Below are positions 35,371 to 45,438 of a stretch of 64,000 bases of DNA, one piece after another. A program made the translations under genes and the position numbers. This stretch comes from Bacteroidaceae bacterium (lineage in GTDB: Bacteria > Bacteroidota > Bacteroidia > Bacteroidales > Bacteroidaceae): positions 102,081 to 166,080 of the forward strand of contig JAFSAT010000025.1 of assembly GCA_017442185.1 (NCBI GenBank), read 5' to 3'. Within the stretch, counting starts at the first letter, position 1. Every line of letters starts with the position of its first letter. The notes under the pieces were generated by a model that saw only the letters and a program-made list of their open reading frames with translations, had not been told where the DNA came from and did not search any database.

Positions 35371-37398
35371 TTACCAAATGTTCAATCGTTTTTCTACGGG
35401 CAGATACATGGGGTCGTTCTCTGTTATTCCGAAAGCATCGTACCATTCTTGTATGTGTGGCAATGTGCCGTTTACACGCCAACGTCCCAGTGAGTGGGGG
35501 TCGCTCTTGGTGCGGTTGCGTATCTCCTCGTCGCGTATGTTGCCTGCCCACACATTAGAATAGGCAAGGTAGAATCGTTGCTCGGGGGTGAACCCGTCTA
35601 TCACCGGAAGGGTGTTCTCTTTTGTGGCGTTGCGGAATGCCTGCATTGATATTGTGAGTCCTCCGTGGTCGGCAATATTCTCGCCCACCGTAAGCTCGCC
35701 GTTACCCATAAGGCCCGGCAGCACCTCGATGTTGTTGAAGTGGTCTATTATAATGCGTGTGCGCTCTGTGAAGCTCTTTGCATCTTCGGCAGTCCACCAC
35801 TCCTTAAAGTTTCCGTCTTTGTCGAAGAGGCGTCCTTTGTCGTCGAATCCGTGTGTCATTTCGTGTCCTATTACAACGCCTATTGCACCGTAGTTGAAAG
35901 CGTCGTCGGCTGCCATGTCAAAGAAAGGATATTGCAAAATACCTGCGGGGAAGCAAATCTCGTTTGTGGTGGGGTTGTAGTAGGCATTCACTGTTTGAGG
36001 TGTCATGTGCCACTCCTCTTTGTCGACGGGTTTGTTGTGGTTGCGCTCAATGTGGTCGTCCCAACCGAAGCGTGCAATATTGCGGCAGTTCTCGGCATAG
36101 CTTAATGTGGGGTCGATGGCGAGCTTGCTGTAGTCTTTCCATTTGTCGGGGTAGCCGATTTTAACGGTAAAGGTGTTCAGTTTTTCGTGCGCTGCCAGCT
36201 TTGTGCTGTCGCTCATCCACTCTTGTGCGTCGATGCGCTCTCCCAATGCTGTCTGAAGATTCTTTACAAGTTGCACCATGCGCTCTTTGGCTGCAGGAGG
36301 GAAATGTTTGGCTACATACAATTGTCCTATTACCTCGCCCAATGAGCCGTTGACAACACCAAGGGCACGTTTCCAACGAGGTTGCTGCGCCTGTTTGCCT
36401 GATAGAGTGCGACCGTAGAAATCAAAATTTTGCTCGCCTATGGCGTCGCTCAATTCGTTTGCGGTGCTGTTTATCACGTTCCACTGCATATATGCAATCA
36501 AATCCTCGATGGGAGTGTCGTTTATTATGCTTATAACCTCGGCAATAGGCTCGGTTTGCGATACATTTATCTCTTTTATGTCGCTTATTTTGAGATTGGT
36601 GAAATATGTGTCCCAATCAATGCCGGCAAACTGCTCTTTGAGCTGTGCATAGCTCATCTTGTGGTAGTTCTTTGCGGGGTCGCGTTGCTCCACGCTGTTA
36701 AAGGCTTTTGATGCGAGACGTGTCTCTATCTTCATCACAGCCTCCATGTTCTTGCGTGCCTTGTTCTCATCGAATCCGCACAGTGTGAACATTTTTACAA
36801 CATGCTCTTTGAACTTGTCGCGTATGGCTGTTGTTGCATCGTCTGTGTCAAAGTAGTACTCCTTCTCGGGAAGCGACATGCCTCCTTGGTAGAGCATCAG
36901 AAGATTGTTGTCGCTGTCCATGATGTCGGCACTCACGCCTGTATAAAAGAATCCCGATATTCCGTCGCGCATCAGTGTTGCCGACAGGGGAAGCACCTCT
37001 TTTTTCTCCTTTATGGCTGCCACTTTGTTCAGTATGGGTGTAATGGGGGTATAGCCCTGTTCGTTGCGACGGGTGCTGTCCATTGCCAAGTTATACAGGT
37101 CGCCAATCTTTTGTCCGTTGCTGCCGGGTGCGTTTGTTGCCGATGCTTGTTCGAGTACAAGTTCTTTGAGCTGTTCACGGCACTTTTCGGCAAGGGCGTC
37201 GAATTGTCCGTATCGAGCATATTCGTCGGTCAGTGGGTGGTTCTTGTTCCATCCTCCGGTTGCAAATTGGTAAAAATCGACTCCGGGGCTTACTGTGCGG
37301 TCGAGATTCGCAAGGTCTATTTTCGATTCCATAGGCTTTTCTGTTGTGCAGCCTGCAATGCTCAAGGCTACTGCTGCATAGATAAATAATTTTTTCAT
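35371..37398 (-). CDS. M13 (neprilysin/PepO) family zinc endopeptidase, lipoprotein
   Basis: 675 aa with lipobox SIAGC (Cys17). It contains the zinc site HEMTH (His512, Glu513, His516), the third ligand in GENIADHGG, and substrate-binding NAYYNP. The C-terminal tail ends in RLNIW, near the usual CRVW. PepO-type enzymes cut peptides outside the cytoplasm. N-terminal regions correspond to the Peptidase_M13_N cap. Length and order are normal for the family. Confidence 0.95.
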   Translation of the reverse strand: MKKLFIYAAVALSIAGCTTEKPMESKIDLANLDRTVSPGVDFYQFATGGWNKNHPLTDEYARYGQFDALAEKCREQLKELVLEQASATNAPGSNGQKIGDLYNLAMDSTRRNEQGYTPITPILNKVAAIKEKKEVLPLSATLMRDGISGFFYTGVSADIMDSDNNLLMLYQGGMSLPEKEYYFDTDDATTAIRDKFKEHVVKMFTLCGFDENKARKNMEAVMKIETRLASKAFNSVEQRDPAKNYHKMSYAQLKEQFAGIDWDTYFTNLKISDIKEINVSQTEPIAEVISIINDTPIEDLIAYMQWNVINSTANELSDAIGEQNFDFYGRTLSGKQAQQPRWKRALGVVNGSLGEVIGQLYVAKHFPPAAKERMVQLVKNLQTALGERIDAQEWMSDSTKLAAHEKLNTFTVKIGYPDKWKDYSKLAIDPTLSYAENCRNIARFGWDDHIERNHNKPVDKEEWHMTPQTVNAYYNPTTNEICFPAGILQYPFFDMAADDAFNYGAIGVVIGHEMTHGFDDKGRLFDKDGNFKEWWTAEDAKSFTERTRIIIDHFNNIEVLPGLMGNGELTVGENIADHGGLTISMQAFRNATKENTLPVIDGFTPEQRFYLAYSNVWAGNIRDEEIRNRTKSDPHSLGRWRVNGTLPHIQEWYDAFGITENDPMYLPVEKRLNIW

Positions 37399-37489
37399 TC
37401 CTTTTGTTTATTTTATTTTTTTCTCATTTTATCGGTTGTGTAAATTTAGAAGCTGTTCAATTAAATTTATCTCATCGTAATATTGGCTT

Positions 37490-39430
37490 TTATTGTAAAT
37501 TTTCGAGTGCTTCCATGTTTTGTTCCCATTCGGTTTCGGCAGTGGAAAGTTGTTGCTTCAGCGAGGCATAGCGCTCAAAATTTGCTTGTGTGCTTCCCTC
37601 GGGGGTGCTCATCAGGGCTTCGAGGGCTGCTATTGCCGACGATATTTCGTTAACGGCTTGTTCGCTTTGTTCCACAAGGCGTTCCATTTTTCGGCGTTGC
37701 TTCTGCATCTGTTTTTCAGCTTCGTAGCTCAATCGGCTTTCGCTTGCCGCAGGTTTTGTGACGATGCTTGTGTTTGTGTTTCCTGTGGCGTTTTTATGTA
37801 AAGATAAGGCTTCATTAATATTATCGGCATTTTTTGTTGCCAGATAATCATATATTCCGCCAAGGTGTTCGCGCACTTTGCCGTCGGCAAATTCATAGAC
37901 CTTTGTCACAAGTCCATCCAGAAAGTGACGGTCGTGGCTCACTATTATCACCGTTCCGTCAAAATCGCGTATGGCCTCTTTAAGTACATCTTTCGATTGC
38001 ATGTCAAGATGGTTGGTGGGCTCGTCCAGAATCAGCAGGTTCATCTGTTGCAGCAGCAGGCGTATCATTGCCAGGCGACTGCGCTCTCCGCCCGATAGCA
38101 CGCGTACAGGCTTCTCCGACGCCTCGCCGCCGAACATGAATGCTCCCAGAATATCGCGTATGCGCAGGCGGATGTCGCCCGTTGCCACATTGTCTATTGT
38201 TTGAAAGACTGTCAGATTCTCGTCGAGCAGTTGTGCCTGGTGTTGCGCAAAATATGCTGTCTGCACATTGTGTCCTATGGTTATCGTGCCATCGTGATTA
38301 AGCTCCTGCAATATGCAGCGCACGAGTGTGGTCTTACCCTCGCCGTTGCGTCCCACAAACGCAACTTTTTCGCCACGGTTTATGGTGAAGTTAACGTTGC
38401 TGAACACTGTGTGCCCCGAGAATGATTTTCCGACACTGTCGCATGTGACGGGATAGTTGCCGCTGCGTGTGGCAGGTGCGAATCGCAGTCGCAGCCGCGA
38501 TGTGTCCTCTTCGTCAATCTCTATGGGTATCATTTTTTCGAGCTGCTTGATGCGGCTTTGCACCTGTACGGCTTTTGTGGGTTTATAGCGGAATCGCTCG
38601 ATAAATTCTTTTATGTCGGCAATCTCTTTTTGTTGATTCTCATAGGCTCGTATCTGCTGTTCGCGTCGCTCTTTGCGTGCCTCCATGAATTTATCGTATG
38701 ACAGCTTATAGTCGTATATCCGTCCGCATGATATTTCTATTGTTCGGTTGGTCACTGCGTTCAGAAATGCGCGGTCGTGGCTCACGAGAAGCACTGCGTT
38801 GCTGCTGCGTGCAAGAAATTGTTCGAGCCACTGTATGCTTTCAATATCAAGATGGTTTGTCGGCTCGTCAAGTAGAAGCACGTCGGGGTGCTGAAGAAGC
38901 AGTTTCGCAAGTTCGATGCGCATTCTCCAACCTCCGCTGAATTCATTGGTCGGCCGCGAAAAATCGCTGCGTCTAAAGCCTAATCCCGTGAGGGCGCGTT
39001 CAATCTCCGCCTCATAGTGACTGCCGCCAATCATGTTGTATTGTTCATTCAGATGTGTGTAGTCCTCAATCAGTTGTCTGTACTCTTCGCTCTCATAGTC
39101 GTTGCGCATGGCAAGAGCATCGTTCATCTGTTTCAAACGTGCCTCCATCTCGTGAATGTGCTCAAAGGCTGTCTCGGCCTCTTCAAATACCGTGCGTCCG
39201 TCTGTGTGGTTCATCACCTGTGGCAGATATCCCACTGTGATGTTGCGTTGCTTGGATATGCTTCCTTCGGTGGGTGATTGCGTGCCCGAGAGTATGCGCA
39301 GCAGCGTGGTTTTGCCGGCTCCGTTCTTTCCCACGAGTGCCACACGGTCTTTTTTGTTTATGATGAAACTTACATCATGGAACAGATTCGTTCCGCCAAA
39401 GTCTACACGTATATTGTCTACTGAAATCAA
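37490..39430 (-). CDS. ABC-F family ATPase
   Basis: 646 aa from a TTG start at 39430 (MISVDNIRVDFGG), which fits ABC-F starts in related bacteria better than the ATG at 39520 that adds 30 basic residues. Two ABC modules: Walker A GKNGAGKTTLL and GRNGEGKTTLV, signatures FSGGWRMR and LSGGERSRLA, Walker B LLLDEPTNHLD and LILDEPTNHLD. The linker between them has the Arg/Lys-rich helices of ABC-F proteins, and the C-terminus is a coiled coil. Such proteins act on ribosomes as translation factors or antibiotic protection; which one is not visible. No TM segments. Confidence 0.93.
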   Translation of the reverse strand: MISVDNIRVDFGGTNLFHDVSFIINKKDRVALVGKNGAGKTTLLRILSGTQSPTEGSISKQRNITVGYLPQVMNHTDGRTVFEEAETAFEHIHEMEARLKQMNDALAMRNDYESEEYRQLIEDYTHLNEQYNMIGGSHYEAEIERALTGLGFRRSDFSRPTNEFSGGWRMRIELAKLLLQHPDVLLLDEPTNHLDIESIQWLEQFLARSSNAVLLVSHDRAFLNAVTNRTIEISCGRIYDYKLSYDKFMEARKERREQQIRAYENQQKEIADIKEFIERFRYKPTKAVQVQSRIKQLEKMIPIEIDEEDTSRLRLRFAPATRSGNYPVTCDSVGKSFSGHTVFSNVNFTINRGEKVAFVGRNGEGKTTLVRCILQELNHDGTITIGHNVQTAYFAQHQAQLLDENLTVFQTIDNVATGDIRLRIRDILGAFMFGGEASEKPVRVLSGGERSRLAMIRLLLQQMNLLILDEPTNHLDMQSKDVLKEAIRDFDGTVIIVSHDRHFLDGLVTKVYEFADGKVREHLGGIYDYLATKNADNINEALSLHKNATGNTNTSIVTKPAASESRLSYEAEKQMQKQRRKMERLVEQSEQAVNEISSAIAALEALMSTPEGSTQANFERYASLKQQLSTAETEWEQNMEALENLQ

Positions 39431-39489
39431 AATTCTTATGCTTTTTATGTTTCTTTTTGTGCATTGCAACCAAGGTTGCAATGCAGCCG

Positions 39490-39497
39490 CGAAGTTA
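39490..39497 (-). promoter_or_regulatory. Candidate promoter of the ABC-F gene (-7 TAACTTCG)
   Basis: On the minus strand CTTG, 20 bp, then TAACTTCG (one mismatch to each box). It lies 60 bp before the TTG start and supports a leader that excludes little of the coding region. The plus strand has another TAACTTCG at 39590-39597 before the LRR gene. Confidence 0.45.
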
Positions 39498-39617
39498 CCT
39501 TTTTTTAATGAGATATGCAAGAATAGTAAATTTTGCTATATAAAAAACTAAACTGTGTAAATTATAACAGCTTATGAATATTTTACGTAACTTCGCGCAG
39601 AATTTCCAAGAAAAAGT

Positions 39618-40583
39618 ATGAATCTTACAGTTATCATAGATGGTATTACGTATGACTTATGGGACTCCGACGGGTGTGCTTCTGTGTCATCGGGAGAGTA
39701 CTCGGGAAGTATCTTTATCCCCGACATGGTGGGCTATGAGGGGCGTGTCTACGGAGTGACAGCCATTTCGGAGAGGGCTTTTGCCGATTGCTCCGAACTT
39801 GTGGAACTGCATATTGGCAACGAGGTGCGTGCGGTAGGGGCCGAGGCTTTTCGCGGATGCACTGCGCTCAGGAGTGTTACCTTTGGCACAAAAATAATGC
39901 TCATGGGCAAGGCTGCTTTTGCCGGATGTAAGGCTTTGGAGAGTGTGGTCATGCCCGAGAATCTTTTAGGTATCGAGGAGTCGCTCTTTGAAGGTTGCAC
40001 GGCACTCACAGATATTACTATGGGTGACAGCATCGACAGCGTGGGCGATTATGCCTTTTGTGGCTGCACTGCGCTCTCTTCCATTCTCTTGCCCGAGGGG
40101 GTTAAGTCTTTGGGCGCATGGGCTTTTCGCGGCTGCACAGCACTTGAACGGGTGGTGCTGCCGGTGTCGCTCAACGATATTCGCAACGGAGCCTTTTGGG
40201 AGTGTTCGGCGCTCGCCGAATTTACGCTGCCTGCCGGCATAAATAATATTCCGCAGGGGTTGCTTGGCAAGTGCTCCTCTTTGCACAGTGTAGATATTCA
40301 CGAGGGTGTGCTCAGCGTGGGCTATGGCGCTTTCTACTGTTGCGAGTCGCTCGCCACTCTTACACTGCCATCCTCGGTGGTATCTGTCGAGGAGCAGGCC
40401 CTGCGTGGATGCTTGTCGTTAACCCTCCTGCGTGTCGATGCACAGGATGCTCCAATGTGTCGGCGCGACATTGCCGATGCGCAGGTCTACGCTTCGGCAA
40501 AACTGTGCGTCCCTTGCGGACGTGTCGGTGAGTATGGCTTTGCTCCTGTGTGGGAGAAGTTCTCAAATATCGAAGAGGTTTAG
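39618..40583 (+). CDS. BspA-type leucine-rich repeat protein without signal peptide
   Basis: 321 aa composed of about ten LRR_5 (Treponema pallidum/BspA) repeats of 23 residues, each with the pattern I..RAF.GC..L..V..G, e.g. VGAEAFRGCTALRSVTFG. No signal peptide is present: the protein begins MNLTVIIDGITYDLW. Most proteins of this group are exported, so a cytoplasmic location would be unusual. A -7-like box TAACTTCG about 21 bp upstream of the ATG leaves no room for an N-terminal extension. C-terminal residues PVWEKFSNIEEV close the fold. Function unknown; such repeats usually mediate protein binding. Confidence 0.88.
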   Translation: MNLTVIIDGITYDLWDSDGCASVSSGEYSGSIFIPDMVGYEGRVYGVTAISERAFADCSELVELHIGNEVRAVGAEAFRGCTALRSVTFGTKIMLMGKAAFAGCKALESVVMPENLLGIEESLFEGCTALTDITMGDSIDSVGDYAFCGCTALSSILLPEGVKSLGAWAFRGCTALERVVLPVSLNDIRNGAFWECSALAEFTLPAGINNIPQGLLGKCSSLHSVDIHEGVLSVGYGAFYCCESLATLTLPSSVVSVEEQALRGCLSLTLLRVDAQDAPMCRRDIADAQVYASAKLCVPCGRVGEYGFAPVWEKFSNIEEV

Positions 40584-40800
40584 AAGTTATTTAAATTTAT
40601 AAAAAATATTTTATTAAGAGAATTTGTATTGTTTGTTTCGCCATTTTTTATATTCAAAAATGTCTGTTTATCTCTCTTTCGCGGTTGCATAGCTCGCTAT
40701 GCGCCCTTAAAAAATAAACAAACATCCTATTTTTGCTCTATAAAAAAACAGCGATATAAATTTAAACGGCTTTTTAGAATAATTCAAAATACAAAAAAAC
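40584..40800. other. Intergenic region with inverted AT-rich motif, hairpin and promoter
   Basis: A 16-mer TTAGAAGTTATTTAAA at 40580-40595 faces a degenerate inverse copy TTTAAACGGCTTTTTA at 40761-40776. Between them lies the hairpin GCATAGC-TC-GCTATGC (40687-40702), and a -7 box TATTTTTG at 40728-40735 in front of the S9 peptidase gene. The hairpin ends just before the position of the -33 box. Confidence 0.55.
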
Positions 40801-43341
40801 ATGTGTAAAAGATTTTTTTCGATTATTGCAGCCTGTCTGCTTGTGACCAATGTTGCCACAGCCGACAATGTAGGCCGCATGAAGTTTGTGAGCGAACATG
40901 CAGTGCGCATGCCGCTTCTCACCGACAGCATCAATGTCAAGGGACAAAAGCACGATGCTTATAAGTTGCTGATAAAAACAGAGATACCCGTTGCCGATGA
41001 GTGTGATAAGGCCGTTGAACTTGTGGCAGACAGCAGTGGCTATTTTCATCTCGACAGAGCCGACGGCAATCGTCTCTACCTCTTCACGACACGTGTGCGT
41101 GCCGACAGATTCACAAGCGCCACATTGAACTTTTACTCACCCTCGCGCATGCAGGTGTATGTAGACGGTGCAATGAAGAGCGAAAAAATGTCGGTGCAAG
41201 ATTCACTCTCGGCAGCAGGGTCGTGTGCCGTTACATTGCGCATGGAGCCGCAAGTACTCTATAAAGTGGCAGTCAAGATGCTTGTTGCCGATACAGACTC
41301 CTGCGCACCTGCATTGAAAGCCGAGTGGAGCCTTAAAAACGACACTCTCACCACACTCCTTTGCGACCCCTCGCTAAAAGGTCGCTATCTGCTGCCTAAT
41401 ACAATATATGGCAGCAAGGTGTCGAATATGCGCATCTCGCCCGACGGTCGCTATCTGCTCACCACATATTGGGATAATTACAGCGCCAAGAGCAGCCACC
41501 ATTATACGGTGCTCTCCGAGGTTAAGAGCGGCAAGCGCATCGCAACCTATCCGGCAGGCAGCAAAATAATCGGTTGGACGCCTGCTTCATCCAAACTCTA
41601 TTATAAGGCTTCATCCGAGGTTGGCGAGAGGATAATACTCGTCGACCCGGCAACGTTGCAAGAAACCATTCTTGCCGACAATATACCCGCCGGCAGTTTT
41701 GTGTGGTCGCCCGACGAAAAATCACTTTATTACAGTGTAAAAGAAGAGGTCGACGGCGACAAAGGCCCCGTGCATCGTATGCTCACACGCAGCAACCGTC
41801 TGCCGGGCAGCCGCAACCGCAATTTTATATGGCGCTACGACATTGCCTCGGGCATGCGCGAGCGTCTCACCTGCGGCCTTAACAGCACATCGCTGTGCGA
41901 CATCAGCGCCGATGGCTCCAAACTGCTTTTTGTGAGCGGTGAGTCCGACGACGATAAATGGCCATTCCGCAAAAGTTCACTCTATCAGATGAATATTAAC
42001 ACACTTGCGATAGATACTCTCGTGAGCGACGACTATTTCATGAGCTGGGCTACATACTCTCCCGATGCCACACAGGTGCTTCTTGTGGGCGGCCCCGAGG
42101 CGTTTGGAGGAGTGGGCAAAAACTGCGGCAGCCATCCCATTGCCAATAACTACGATACACAGGCCTTTATAATGACCATTGCCGATAAGAGCATCAATCC
42201 CATCACAAAGAATTTCGACCCCTCGGTCGACCTCATCCAATGGAACAGCGCCGATGGCAACATCTATTTTAAAGCCACTGAGCGCGATATAACACCTGTT
42301 TACAGATATAACACAAAGAAAGGAGAATTTGAGATGCTCCCTCTCGAAGGAGATTGTGTGCGCACATTCTCTATTGCCGACCGGGCAGGCGTTGCAGCCT
42401 ATACAAGCGTCACCGCAAGCAGCGGACAAGCCGGCTACCTCTACGATGTACGCAAGAGAAAGTCCACCCTCGTAGCCGACCCCTCGGCTCACGAACTATC
42501 GGGCATCGAGCTTGGAACGATAAACGAGTGGAACTTCACCGCATCCGACGGAACAGAGATTGACGGTTACTACTGTCTGCCTCCCTCATTCGACGAGAGC
42601 AAGAAATATCCTCTTATCGTATACTACTATGGTGGAACAACACCCACACAGCGTCTGATGGACAACCCCTATTCGGCACAGCTGTTTGCATCGCGCGGAT
42701 ATGTCGTTTACATTGTAAACCCCAGCGGCACAATAGGCTACGGACAGGAATTTTCGGCCCGTCATGTGAATGCGTGGGGCAAACGCACTGCCGACGATAT
42801 AATTGAGGGTGTGAAGCAATTCTGCAAAGAGCACTCATTCGTGGATGCCGACCACATAGGCTGTCTGGGAGCATCGTATGGTGGCTTTATGACACAGTAT
42901 CTGCAAACACAGACAGATATTTTTGCAGCTGCGGCATCGCATGCAGGCATAAGCAATGTGACAAGCTATTGGGGCGAAGGCTATTGGGGCGTAGGCTATA
43001 ATGCAGTGGCTGCCGCACAAAGCTATCCATGGAACAATGCCGACCTCTTCACCCTTCAAGGTTCGCTCTTTAACGCCGACAAGATTAATACTCCGTTGTT
43101 GCTTCTGCACGGTACGGCCGACACAAATGTTCCGGTCGGCGAGAGTATACAGCTGTTCAACGCGCTCAGAGTACTTGGAAAAACTGTGGAATTTATACAG
43201 GTTGATGGCGAAGACCATTTCATTGCCGATGTTCCCAAGCGCATACTCTGGCACAACAGCATAATGGCATGGTTCGAGCGTTGGCTCAAAGAGGATGCTC
43301 GTTGGTGGAACGACATCTATCCCGAGCGTCATGTGAAATAA
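40801..43341 (+). CDS. S9 family prolyl oligopeptidase-type serine peptidase
   Basis: 846 aa with a signal peptide (cleavage near residue 21-22), an N-terminal beta-propeller (about 200-580, with repeated ISPDGRYLL, WSPDEKSLYY, ISADGSKLLF, YSPDATQVLL) and a C-terminal alpha/beta hydrolase domain. Catalytic triad: Ser692 in GASYGG, Asp774 in GTADTNVP and His806 in GEDHFI. It belongs to the dipeptidyl peptidase IV/acylaminoacyl peptidase side of S9. It probably acts in the periplasm on peptides taken up by this organism. The propeller is preceded by about 180 residues with no recognised domain. Confidence 0.93.
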   Translation: MCKRFFSIIAACLLVTNVATADNVGRMKFVSEHAVRMPLLTDSINVKGQKHDAYKLLIKTEIPVADECDKAVELVADSSGYFHLDRADGNRLYLFTTRVRADRFTSATLNFYSPSRMQVYVDGAMKSEKMSVQDSLSAAGSCAVTLRMEPQVLYKVAVKMLVADTDSCAPALKAEWSLKNDTLTTLLCDPSLKGRYLLPNTIYGSKVSNMRISPDGRYLLTTYWDNYSAKSSHHYTVLSEVKSGKRIATYPAGSKIIGWTPASSKLYYKASSEVGERIILVDPATLQETILADNIPAGSFVWSPDEKSLYYSVKEEVDGDKGPVHRMLTRSNRLPGSRNRNFIWRYDIASGMRERLTCGLNSTSLCDISADGSKLLFVSGESDDDKWPFRKSSLYQMNINTLAIDTLVSDDYFMSWATYSPDATQVLLVGGPEAFGGVGKNCGSHPIANNYDTQAFIMTIADKSINPITKNFDPSVDLIQWNSADGNIYFKATERDITPVYRYNTKKGEFEMLPLEGDCVRTFSIADRAGVAAYTSVTASSGQAGYLYDVRKRKSTLVADPSAHELSGIELGTINEWNFTASDGTEIDGYYCLPPSFDESKKYPLIVYYYGGTTPTQRLMDNPYSAQLFASRGYVVYIVNPSGTIGYGQEFSARHVNAWGKRTADDIIEGVKQFCKEHSFVDADHIGCLGASYGGFMTQYLQTQTDIFAAAASHAGISNVTSYWGEGYWGVGYNAVAAAQSYPWNNADLFTLQGSLFNADKINTPLLLLHGTADTNVPVGESIQLFNALRVLGKTVEFIQVDGEDHFIADVPKRILWHNSIMAWFERWLKEDARWWNDIYPERHVK

Positions 43342-43399
43342 GTGACTGTTTGAATTTAAAATAACAATCAAGCTCGAAACAAATTCTAAAAGCATCTGC

Positions 43400-45412
43400 A
43401 TGAAAATTATGAGAAACAGTGGAATAAACAGCAGAATAATCGGTCTTTATGCTCAAATGTGGACTTATCAGGCAATAGGGCTTGCTGTGCTTGCCGTTGC
43501 ACGCATAGTCTGGCTCTTTACGCTTGGTGCCTTTGAACAGTCCGATGGTCTCTTTACGGATTCTCTGCCGCTTTTTCTCTATAATTCGTTTCGATTTGAT
43601 ATTCAGGCAATAACATATATTTCTCTTCCGGCAATACTTGCTCTGTTGGCTGTACCTTTCTTTGAGAAAGGTACAGCCGCAGTGCGATGTGCCCGTTTCA
43701 TGCGTCACTATTATGCTGTGATGCTGTCGGTGCTTGTTGCGCTTGCCGTGGCCGAGTTTTTCTTCTACTCCAACTTTAATGTAAGGTATAATGTAGTCTT
43801 TTTCGACTTTTTCGATGAAGGCCCATGGGGGCTTTTGCAGACAATGTGGCAAGACTATCCGATGTTCACCATCATGGCATTTGTGCTTGCGGTGGGTGTT
43901 GTGATTGACTATGCAGGTGTGTATGTGTCGCGTATCTCCTTTAAGCCGAAAAAAGCGGGTGGTGCCATCCTCACACTGCTGCTTGTGATTATTGTTGCAG
44001 GAACAACTTTTATATTCATGCGCGGCTCTGTTACACGCTACACTTTGCAGGTAGAGGCTTTCATTGTCTCAACAAACGATGCGGTGAACAACGCAGTTCC
44101 CAACTGTTTGTATCTTCTTAAAAAAGCATATAAGGAGCGTGTCAACAGCTTTAAATTGCGCAGCGAAGAGGCGTTGCTTGCATCGCAAGGCTTCTCGACA
44201 CTCGATGAGGCAATAACGGTAGCCGGATTGCCGCTGTGTGACGCCGGCGACAAACTGCATAATGCGCTTTTTGCCACTGTTGATAGTGCCGCGTCCGACT
44301 CGTCGCTGCAATCGTCGGCACCAAATGTTCTATTGATTCTAAACGAAAGTTGGAGCAGTTTTCTGCTTACAATGGACAAGGGCGACAGTCTCGACCTGAT
44401 GTGCTCGCTTCGCTCGCACATTAATAACGACGTCGTTATTAAAAATTTCACTTCGGTGCGCAACGGCACCATCTACTCTATCGAGGCTGTTACAATGGCG
44501 ATGCCCTATCAGCGTTTCTTTAATTCAAAGTACCGTTTCGATGCTTATGGGGCTTCGATAGCCGCACCATTTAAAGAGAGTGGCTATTCTACTGCATTCA
44601 TCGTGGGCATGGATCCTACATGGGAAAATATACGCGAAGGGCTTACTGTGCAACATTTCGATACGGTGATTGGGCGCCGCGAGGTGATGGAGGCTCTTCC
44701 CGGCAGCAGCACAAGCACCATAGGTGTGTACGACGAATTTCTCTACGAATATATTCTCAGACGTATGGAGCAGAGGGCGGCTCTTGACTCTCCGCAGTTT
44801 ATCGTGGCGCTTACAACCACCAATCATCCACCTTTTACCTACCCCGAGGGGATGAGCCTGCCACCGCTCACCGACGAGTGGTATCAATCGCCCTATCTCA
44901 CGGGCGATAGGGATGTGTTGCGAAAATATGGGCTTGGGGCGCAGTATGCCAACAAATCGTTGGGCGATTTTCTCACTCGATTCAAAGCGTCGCCCATGGC
45001 CGGGAATACCATTGTCGTTGTTACGGGCGACCACAATGTGCGCAGCATCCTCGACTACTCTGTTGTTCCTGCCGAGTATAAATACTCTGTGCCATTGTAT
45101 ATATGTCTGCCACCGCGTTACGCGGTAGATGCTGCTTTTAAGGAGCAGCTGGCAGAGCGATACGGTTCGCACTACGATATTTTGCCTACTCTTGCACCGT
45201 TGGCGCTGAAAGAGGGGAGCGAGTATCTGTGCATAGGTCGTAATTTGCTCGACAGCCTCTGTTCCGATGATGGCTTCTTCGGATATAATCAAGAGGCGGT
45301 GCTTGCACCCGATGCTCAAAATGCCGATTCGTTGATGAGGGTGATGAAGGCGCGTGAACTTCTCATGGAGATATATTATCAACGAGGGTTCAGACAGGCG
45401 GGCAGCCATTAA
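43400..45412 (+). CDS. LtaS-like membrane phosphoglycerol/phosphoethanolamine transferase (alkaline phosphatase superfamily)
   Basis: 670 aa: five TM helices in the first 220 residues (e.g. LTLLLVIIVAGTTFIFM), then a periplasmic sulfatase-type domain. Metal and nucleophile motifs: LILNESWSSF, Thr357 in RNGTIYSIEAV and TGDHN. In Gram-negative bacteria these proteins usually modify periplasmic glucans or lipid A, not teichoic acid. It differs from the EptA-like protein at 852 and has the LtaS topology. It lies 58 bp after the S9 peptidase. Confidence 0.85.
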   Translation: MKIMRNSGINSRIIGLYAQMWTYQAIGLAVLAVARIVWLFTLGAFEQSDGLFTDSLPLFLYNSFRFDIQAITYISLPAILALLAVPFFEKGTAAVRCARFMRHYYAVMLSVLVALAVAEFFFYSNFNVRYNVVFFDFFDEGPWGLLQTMWQDYPMFTIMAFVLAVGVVIDYAGVYVSRISFKPKKAGGAILTLLLVIIVAGTTFIFMRGSVTRYTLQVEAFIVSTNDAVNNAVPNCLYLLKKAYKERVNSFKLRSEEALLASQGFSTLDEAITVAGLPLCDAGDKLHNALFATVDSAASDSSLQSSAPNVLLILNESWSSFLLTMDKGDSLDLMCSLRSHINNDVVIKNFTSVRNGTIYSIEAVTMAMPYQRFFNSKYRFDAYGASIAAPFKESGYSTAFIVGMDPTWENIREGLTVQHFDTVIGRREVMEALPGSSTSTIGVYDEFLYEYILRRMEQRAALDSPQFIVALTTTNHPPFTYPEGMSLPPLTDEWYQSPYLTGDRDVLRKYGLGAQYANKSLGDFLTRFKASPMAGNTIVVVTGDHNVRSILDYSVVPAEYKYSVPLYICLPPRYAVDAAFKEQLAERYGSHYDILPTLAPLALKEGSEYLCIGRNLLDSLCSDDGFFGYNQEAVLAPDAQNADSLMRVMKARELLMEIYYQRGFRQAGSH

Positions 45413-45438
45413 TATCGTGTTGCATGCTTCTTATTTAA

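Noticed and set aside
44525..45409. Minus-strand frame of 294 codons opposite the LtaS-like gene
   Set aside because: The plus-strand protein has catalytic motifs and TM helices; the antisense product has none.
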